Of a DNA stretch of 64,000 bases, positions 56,880 to 64,000 are shown one piece after another. The stretch is from Hygrocybe punicea. Its lineage: Eukaryota; Basidiomycota; Agaricomycetes; Agaricales; Hygrophoraceae. Below the pieces are notes generated by a model that saw only the letters and a program-made list of their open reading frames with translations, did not search any database and had not been told where the DNA came from. Location: NCBI GenBank assembly GCA_963556145.1, contig OY744462.1, positions 3,658,001 to 3,722,000 on the forward strand. The letters run 5' to 3'. Within the stretch, counting starts at the first letter, position 1. Every line of letters starts with the position of its first letter. A program made the translations under genes and the position numbers.

Positions 56880-57688
56880 TTGTTCAAAATTGAATGAATT
56901 ATCAGCGGAGATGGCCTGAGTCTGACAGATTAGATTCAGTAACTGGCTATCTAGACTCTCAAGCTGAGAGGTATATTGTTTACCATAGAATGGGTTTGCA
57001 TGGCTTTGGTATAGCGGTCTGACTTGAACAGCAAAAAACTTTTTTACAGGTCACGTGATGTGCCAACGTGTTATTTAATGAAACAAACAACTTCAACAAA
57101 TATTATATGAGCTCTACCCTAAAGGTGAAGGGTGGAAGGGGTTACAACTCCCGTGGCCCCAATGACCACCCTCCGTGATATCCTCAACCAATCTTCAATC
57201 ATTTTGAGAGGGTGGAGGTGAACCGTGCACAGACTGTGCGATCACAACCCCTACGGCCCAGATGGCCACCCTCTGTGACATCTGCAAAGCAAGCGCATTT
57301 AATAATGATTACTCAGACTTTCCCACAGTTCAAACGACCGAAATTAGCAAGAGTTTGGGGCATGGCATTTGATACAGAAATTAATGGTCGCTGTGATGGG
57401 TTATGGGCGGCAAGCGGCGTATGCTGTGGGGGGGTGCCAAAGTCGCCAGTTTAAAAAATATTTACATGGTGTAGAATAATTTGGTATACTTCGTCGTCCT
57501 TTTATTATAAATTGTCTTTTCATCAGTAATAATAGTATCATATCATTTGCAAATGCCTATAAATGGAATTAATTATTATATCTAAAAATATTTTACACTT
57601 GTGACTTTTCACGGGGAAGGAATGCCGGTACAATACATATAAACCTTTTACCACGTTAAGTTTGGACTTAGTGATATTTTGTTCAACA
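56880..57688. other. Intergenic, between divergent genes
   Basis: No convincing gene. The phrases CAACTCCCGTGGCCC...GACCACCCTCCGTG and CAACCCCTACGGCCC...GCCACCCTCTGTG form a diverged duplication around 57140-57290. This interval separates the oxygenase-like gene (minus) from the histone-tail-mimic gene (plus) and could act as a shared promoter. Confidence 0.5.
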
Positions 57689-59436
57689 ATGCCCTGCACG
57701 AAACAAACCGCAAAGAACTCCATTGGTGGTGTTGTTCCCCGAAAATCTGACAAAACTGAGAAAACTGCACTGGCTGTGAAGAAAATAGTGGCCACACCAG
57801 GGTTTGAACCGGGGACCTCCCCAATACATGAGGCTAGCTCTACCAACTGAGCTATGTGACCAGTTACAATGGGAGTTAGGATATCTAACATATACCCTAA
57901 GGCAGACCTTAGTTCACTTCTTAACCATCCGCTACTGTGTAGTGCTGTAGCTCCGGTGTTGATTAACCTGCCATTAGGTGGAACCATTGGATCTTAGCTC
58001 TGTTGAAAGTGACTACTACATCACCACTTCCAACACTGGCTTCCATCCCAGCAGTTCGTCTCGTTGTGTCCTCTGACTCTGTGACTCCGTTGCCCCCCAC
58101 TTTCTGATGGCAAGAACGACGTCTGTGCTTACCTTTTAAAATGTTTTTCACCTGTAACTGACCTTCTCACAGTTTTGCTACATCTGCCTGAACGGTGGAC
58201 TGCTCATGGTCTGTGAGTACTGTCCACGGTCAGTCTGCGAATCATGTGTGGACATCCATGCCAATCCGGCTGTGATACCTTCCATCTTCGTCTGCCCATC
58301 ATGCCATGAATCGAATTTTACAGGCCGTCATTGTGAGCCCTACCATGTGAGTAGATTACTTATTTAATCGTAACCAAGACAAATGAACGACTTAGGCCCT
58401 CTACGTCTTGAATGGTCCTGCGTACGTCAACAACTCCCTTGATCCCACCGCTCATATCCCTGCGATCGCATCGCCCGTCCAAATCACCAGCGGATTTCAA
58501 ATGCACGCCCACTCCCAGGTGTCCCATGACACCCTTTTGATCGTGCACTTTGTGCTCTCTGGGACATCTAACGCTGGTGCCCCTGCTGCTGTCCTCGCAT
58601 CCTACATGACAGGATTTCTTGCCAAGTCTGCTCTCCGGTTTGATGAGGTGGAATTTGATCTTGCCGATGATTCAACTGTGGAACTGCATGCAAAGCGGGT
58701 TGCCGAAATTTGCAGCCAATACCAGTACGTTTATTTGTACTGCATACTTTGCTCCATTTACTTATCATAATTAGACACTGCTCATCTCGGATTGTAATTT
58801 TCATAACCATGCATTCACATGATGAAACCGGGGATTTATTTATCGGTCAGAATTTGTGTACTTCTGTGACAGAGGTGAGCTTTCTTTGTCGTGGCATCCT
58901 TATTCTAATTGCCTGTATCAAATATCAGTTTTTTGACCTCCTGATCCCACGAAGGGTCGCAAACTTTCTTTGGGAGAGGGATGTGACCCTTTGGGTCATG
59001 TCGTGTGGTGCCCTGGTCAAGATGCCTCGAAGCTACCAGGACTTGGCTGGGTGAAGCAGTAAGTTTTTTGTCTTTTGTTTTTCTCAACTGAGCTGTACGC
59101 TTTGTCCTAAGTTTTAAATTCAACAATTTGGTTGCATTTATGGCAACTAAGTTTCAACCCATTCTCACCACAAACTTCACCCTCAGCATGGCACAAAGAA
59201 ACCTCATCGAACGATTTCCATTGGATCTTGCCATCCGGGACACCGTCCCCACCATTTTTTCAATTGGTCGCCACACAGACGTAGCGTACGTCCAATTTTC
59301 TAACGACATCGTCAAGGGCACTTGTTACACTTGGTGCCACCCCCAAATCCACCCATGGGGACAAGAGGTCCCCCCCCAATGCTCCGGTTGTGGCCGAATT
59401 CGAACATGGTGTTTTCTTGAAAACGGTCGGACATAG
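57689..59436 (+). CDS. Histone H3-tail mimic fused to a PHD/ADD-like zinc finger and a putative caspase-like domain (one in-frame TGA)
   Basis: Seven exons (57689-57775, 57978-58124, 58173-58346, 58396-58724, 58775-58874, 58929-59050, 59112-59436) join to 1,284 nt, exactly 428 codons. Residues 1-18, MPCTKQTAKNSIGGVVPR, copy the H3 tail around lysine 4 to lysine 18 (TKQTA, S.GG, PRK spacing kept). Exon 3 holds FCYICLNGG, MVCEYC, VCESC and VCPSCH, a Cys pattern like PHD/ADD fingers. Exon 4 contains DTLLIVHFVLSGTSNAGAP. Exon 5 has IVIFITMHSHDETGDLF and exon 6 LWVMSCGALV, a His and Cys placed after hydrophobic strands as in caspase/CHAT folds (inference). The last exon has SIGRHTDVAYVQ and a CSGCGRIRTW finger. 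A single TGA at 58074-58076 (possible former CGA) interrupts exon 2. Similar proteins exist in other Agaricomycetes (recollection). Confidence 0.65.
57789..57861 (-). tRNA. tRNA-like sequence, probably a tRNA pseudogene or tRNA-derived repeat
   Basis: 73 nt with an acceptor stem (GGTCACA with TGTGGCC, one G-U), a good D arm/A box (TAGCTCAGTTGGTAGAGC) and a B box (GGTTCAAACCC), followed by a TTTT run. The T stem has one mismatch. The anticodon arm pairs poorly; the best 7-nt loop (ATGTATT) would give anticodon GTA, but the spacing is off by one. It lies antisense within intron 1 (57776-57977) of the histone-tail-mimic gene, which is about 150 nt longer than the other introns of that gene. Confidence 0.5.
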
Positions 59437-60083
59437 TGGTAACCTGCAGTAGGTGTAAACATCAGTTGACTTTCAGTCAGTTAGGTGGTGAACTTCACTG
59501 GTTGGGTGGTGAGTTCTTCGGTGGAGGTGGTTAATTCGTGACTGCCCTTTGTAAAAAAAAATTTGCATCAAATATATGTCCCAGTCCCCTGTTTGCTCTT
59601 TGTAATGTATCCAAGCAAGTAAATCACCCAGTGACTCATGTAGGTCAACTTGTCAAGCTGCAGCTCAAAACAACTTGTTGAAGTTATTACTCAAAACATA
59701 CAATTAAGTACAATTAATAATTCATTATGTAATAAGGTTGAAAAACCTTTTTTCTCAACTCGAACTACATCCCTATGACGTTCAAAAGCTTTATCCTACT
59801 GCTACTTGTGTTGCTGACCATTCTATTACAATTGAATCACCCACAGGTCCTATTTATATCGGGATTCAACATATTTCCATTACTAATTTGATTTATGTCA
59901 GCGGTTGTCTGCCGAAGCTCACATCGATGGAAAAACCAGTAAAAATGTTTATGGGGTTAGCCAATTGCTTTGGGAGGGATTCAGTCAGTAAATCTAACTA
60001 CCTCTAGATCTACTGAATGTACTAAGTACTTCACCGTGTTTAGCAGATTGGTTTAATATTACTTGCCAGACACTTTTCCCCCT
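59437..60083. other. Intergenic or Helitron leader; no gene recognised
   Basis: AT-rich with an 89-codon frame at 59738-60007 of no recognisable type. If Hel-3 has a canonical 5' hairpin end it should be here, but I do not find T-ACGAGT. Confidence 0.45.
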
Positions 60084-60203
60084 GCCCAGACAGTTGGGCG
60101 TGTCGTTTTCACTGCCCAGACAGTTGGGCGTGTTGTTTTCGTTGCCCAGACAGTTGGGTGGGTCGTTTTCTCTGTTCAAACAGTTGAATGCATCATTATC
60201 CCT
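60084..60203 (+). repeat. Four tandem 30-bp units
   Basis: GCCCAGACAGTTGGGCGTGT repeats at exactly 30-bp spacing (60084, 60114, 60144, 60174), with the fourth unit more diverged. Confidence 0.9.
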
Positions 60204-60222
60204 GTCTGGTCAATGCAAAGCA

Positions 60223-63200
60223 ATGATAGGTTCTTTGTTATCTCAGTCAGGGTATTTTATGTCAACTATACTATTCTTGCAGTATACTATATTATGGTTT
60301 GGTATAGGGACCATAGCCTGGCATTTTGCTACTTGGATATTATTGCTGAGCAAAGCAGCAAAGCCATTTGACTTCCATGATATAGCCATATCAACTCGAA
60401 ATATTGATAACGACAATCATATATCTAGGACATATGTGGGTGGTGGCAAAAAACCTGTTTTTACCATATCAGAACTTGGATTAAAATCTTTTCCACTTCA
60501 TCAAGGGAAAACAGGATCTTATACATTTAAATCATACATATCTAAGCAAGATATGACTCTTCAGAATTTTTCTAATGATTTTCTTATAGTATTGGACATT
60601 TCACTAGCAATTTTAGTTGACAAATTAACCATTGCAAATCTTAAATTCATTGCTGCGTGTCATTCCATTTATTTGCCAGAAAAAATGAAACATGCAGAAA
60701 TTCAAACTGAAATTGTAAATCACAAGTGCATTGACTGTTCTTCTTATGTTTCAGTATTTGAGTTTACAGATGAGCTAGAGATACTGGCCAAAAAGAGTAC
60801 AGCTAACATTGAAGCTGTCAAACAATCACACAATAAAAACATTGGCAAATATTAACAGCAGAATCTTTTCGCTGTTCAAAAATACAATAAAAATAATGTT
60901 GTGAAGCATCAGCAACAAAATCTTGCAGCTGTTCAAAGACATAACTTGGAACATCCTGAGAAGCATCACCGAAAAAATATTGCAGCTGTTCAAAAATTCA
61001 ACTCGGAAAACCCAGAAAAACATCAGCAACAAAATAATGCAGCTGTTCAAAGATATAAATTGGAACATCCTGAGCAACATCAGCAACAAAATAATGCAGC
61101 TGTGAACAGATATAAATCAGAACATCCAGATAAATACCAGCAACAGAATCTTGCAGCAGTTCAAAAATATCGCTTGGAACATCCAGAGAGATCTCAACAA
61201 CAAAACCTCGCCACTGTTCAAAGATATTCATCTGAGGATTCAGAGAAATATATACTTTTTAATCAAAAAGCAGTTCAAATTTTTCGTCACAATAATCCTG
61301 ACAAATACAAACAGCAAAATCAAATTGCAGTACAGTCCTACAGAGACAAAGAAGAATTTCCTCCTTTACCTCCATCTCAATCCTTACAACACACTATTAT
61401 ATCAAACTTTTGTAGAGAAAGTAGTCCAAATGAATTTACAGAAGCAGGTTGTGCAGTTTGTGGACGATTAACAACTGTTCAAAATTTATCACAATTATCC
61501 TCACTTGATTTAGATTTAACTTTGTTGATACAACCTTCTGCTATACAACAGAAACATTTTTCAGTTGAAAATCCAGTGCAAGACATTGATAAACCAATTT
61601 TAATTGATAGTTTAGATAATATATGCAATTCATGTCAAAAGTCATTGAAGAATGGAAAACAACCTCTTCATGCACTTGCAAATGGTCTGTGGATTGGTGA
61701 TGTGTCAGCAGCTTTACAAAATCTATCATATGCTGAACAGTTGATGATTGCAAGGCAGACACAATAGATGCATTGTCAGAGTCTCTTCAGGCATGCACAA
61801 GATGAGAGCCAATGTAATTACATTTGCAAATCCAGTTCCAAAACTATATGATATTTTGCCACCTCCAGCTGATGAATTAGATGAAGTTCTGGCCTTTATT
61901 TACACTGGTCCATGCAAACCAACCAAGTCTGACTTTGAAAGAACACCTCTGCTTGTTAGGAGAAACAAATTAGCCAATGCTTTGAATTGGCTAAAGTTAA
62001 ACCACTGTGATTATTTGGACTTGGAAATAGCACAAGAGAATTTAAATCAATATCCTGAAAATGATATACCAGTGGTTGTTGATTACCGCCAGTCATTCAC
62101 CAACAAAAGTCCAGAATCAACTGCAGTCCATGATATGGAAACTGAAGAAGGAACAGAAACTGGCAAATGTCCATTTGTTGTTCATGGCTTGACTGGTGAG
62201 GAATATTCAACCAAGAGTGTCAAAGCATTAAAGGCTATCGCTTTGAAACGTTTGAAGAGCAACCGCATGGTGCTCGCTATTGGACATGACAAAGATCCAC
62301 AGTCAATCTATGGCAACCCACAGTTATTTCCACAAATGATGCCTTGGCTGTTTCCATATGGACTTGGTGGTATTGGAAATAATATAAAGCAAGGATCTCT
62401 GTCTGATATTGCACATAAAAGACATTTGTTGATGTATTATGACAAGCGCTTTCAGAGAGACCCACACTGTCCATTGATTGCATTTAATCATGAACAAATC
62501 AAACAGGCAACTACTGGAGGCTACTTGTTGGCTGAGAAAGCAAAATTTGATCAGATATCCCAGAGAATAATGGATCTTGATGTTGGTGTTCTTAATTACA
62601 TCTCCAGGAAGATGGAAGAGGGTGAACATGTCAAACCTGACACCGATGAGGAAAAGCTTTGTTTCCAGGTGATCAAAGACATTGACCATGTTGGAAGTCA
62701 TGTACAAGGATCATTGACAAATAAGAAATATATGAGAAATGAAATCTGGGCTCTGATGTCATTCTGTGGGGCCCCATCTTGGTTTATCACCTTTTCACCT
62801 GCAGATATCATGCATCCACTATGTTTATATTTTGCTGACACCAAAGAGGAGTTTTCCCCAAAATTGCGAGACTACAATGAGAGATACAGACTGATTGCCC
62901 AACATCCCGTGGCTGGTGCAAGATTCTTTCATTTTATGGTCAAGTTGTTTATCAAACATGTGCTCGGAGCTGGATCAAATCACTCTGGAATTTATGGGGA
63001 TACACATGCATATTATGGTGCTGTTGAACAGCAAGGACGATTAACTCTTCATATGCATATGATGTTATGGCTCAAAGCATGCTTGTCGCCACAAGAGATC
63101 AGAGATAGAATCATGGATCTCAACTCAGACTTCCAAAAAAGATTTGTTGAATATCTTGAAAGTGTTCATATTGGTGAATTTATGACTGGCACAATGGATG

Positions 63201-64000
63201 AAGTAACAGCCAAAGTCAATGCTCAATCCATGCAAAAAGGTTATAAAGATCCAACTCAAACCTTGCCTGAAACACCACCACCTCTGTGCAATGACAAACA
63301 TAAAGACATGGATGATCAATCTGAATGCATTGAATGCAAGAATGTTGAGTCATGGTGGGACCGATTCAGAAACACTGTGGATGATTTGATACTTCACTCC
63401 AATGTTCATAATTGTGGCAGATACAAGTCTAATGCTGAGAAAGTCAACAGAAAAGACAGACCCACCTGCATGAACAAACATGGAAAATGCAAAGCTAGAT
63501 TTCCAAGACCATTGTTTGAATCCACTCAAGTTGACCCAAAGACTGGTGCACTGAATGTGAAAAAGGGTGAAGCATGGATCAACACATTAACCCCACTTGT
63601 AACATTTTTATTACGCTGCAACTCTGATATCACAAGTCTTCTATCTGGCACAGCCATCAAGGCCATTGTGGCATATATATCTGGCTATATAACTAAACCA
63701 GGGCTAAAAATTTATAGCATATTTGATACTATTAGAAGTGTATTTGACAGAAATTCTGAGATGCTTGGTGGGTCAATGCAGAGAAAAGAAAAGGCTAGAA
63801 AATTAATAACACAAATTATCAATACATTAACAGCCAAACTGGAAATAGGTGGACCCATGTCAGCTCTATATTTGCTGGGCAATCCTGATCATTACACCAG
63901 CCACAAATTTATTCCTGTGTATTGGAAAAATTATGTTAGAGAAGTATTGAATGCCTGGAAAACAGATGGTGATATGGAAATGTCAAGTGAGCCAGACAGA
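60223..64000 (+). pseudogene. Hel-3: Helitron Rep gene, continuing beyond the window
   Basis: Start uncertain; homology begins near ISRTYVGGGKKPVF. A CxxC pair (CIDCSSYVSVFEF) is followed by nine 19-residue repeats, then SGCAVCGRL-like EAGCAVCGRL and CNSCQKSLKNG. TAA at 60853-60855 replaces a repeat-conserved CAA, and a frame change near 61757 separates YAEQLMIARQ from HNRCIVRVSSGMHKMRAN. From about 61757 to 64000 the frame is fully open and contains the HUH motif LHMHMMLW (about 63050) and the tyrosine motif AYISGYITK (about 63672). It ends at the window edge before the helicase. It is closer to Hel-4 and Hel-2 than to Hel-1. Two lesions make it inactive unless assembly errors are involved. 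Confidence 0.85.
60838..61330 (+). repeat. 57-bp coding tandem repeat (19-residue unit, about nine copies) in Hel-3
   Basis: Units of the form HQQQNLAAVQRHNLEHPEK, rich in Gln, Asn and His, periodic at 57 bp, degenerate at both ends. Not present in Hel-1; Hel-4 has only a faint counterpart. Confidence 0.85.

Noticed and set aside
57689..57775. Exon read as a true histone H3 gene fragment
   Set aside because: Similarity stops after the tail, several positions differ from H3 (for example MPC and VVPR), and the downstream exons encode a zinc finger instead of the histone fold.
57689..57850. Continuation of the mimic frame through the tRNA-like region to a stop
   Set aside because: The sequence after LA is the reverse of a tRNA-like unit; splicing at 57776 to 57978 gives an exact-length seven-exon model instead.

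Overview
The window looks like DNA from a mushroom-forming basidiomycete (Agaricomycete). Genuine genes are split by many introns of about 45-65 nt with GT...TAAC/TGAC...AG signals, the recognisable single-copy proteins belong to families I know from Agaricomycetes, and most of the remaining sequence is Helitron, Ty1/copia and small DNA-transposon material. I see no prokaryotic features.

Layout. 1-12.5 kb: a reversed non-autonomous Helitron (copy A), poorly resolved host sequence, an older reversed Helitron relative (copy J) that has cut off the 3' end of an ATP-grasp-like host gene on the minus strand, a complex fold-back repeat in the divergent promoter interval, and an intact eight-exon host gene encoding 514 aa. 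12.5-38 kb: a nest. Autonomous Helitron Hel-1 (Rep/HUH nuclease, PIF1-type helicase, C-terminal cysteine-protease-like domain) is interrupted by a nearly intact Ty1/copia element with 227-bp LTRs and an ATACA target duplication. The copia reverse transcriptase is itself interrupted by 4,254-bp copy C, and Hel-1 is interrupted again by 4,254-bp copy D. Removing these insertions restores open reading frames exactly. Copy B (3,801 bp) abuts the 5' side of Hel-1. 38-49.8 kb: Helitron debris (Hel-2 on plus, Hel-4 and Hel-5 on minus), a hAT-like fold-back element with a nested MITE, and several short non-autonomous Helitrons (E, G, H, I). 49.8-59.5 kb: a gene-bearing island with a host gene hit by element F, a multi-exon gene, a degraded 2OG-oxygenase-like gene of the family related to TET/JBP, and a gene whose product begins with a histone H3 tail look-alike followed by a PHD/ADD-like zinc finger and a possible caspase-like His/Cys pair. 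60-64 kb: the Rep part of another Helitron (Hel-3), running off the window.

How the parts work together. Autonomous and non-autonomous elements share the same termini. The 5' end is a hairpin starting T-ACGAGTTC. The 3' end is a subterminal inverted copy AAGAACTCGT followed by a GCCA...TGGC hairpin and an ...AAGT end. This asymmetric arrangement is that of Helitron2/Helentron elements, so Hel-1-like proteins are the likely mobilisers of copies A-J. The 4-kb copies differ from each other mainly by whole 151-bp minisatellite units. The chromatin-flavoured pair at 55.4-59.4 kb (oxygenase-like plus histone-tail mimic) is the least explained and most interesting non-transposon content. Each carries one apparent in-frame TGA, so both may be decaying copies of larger families.
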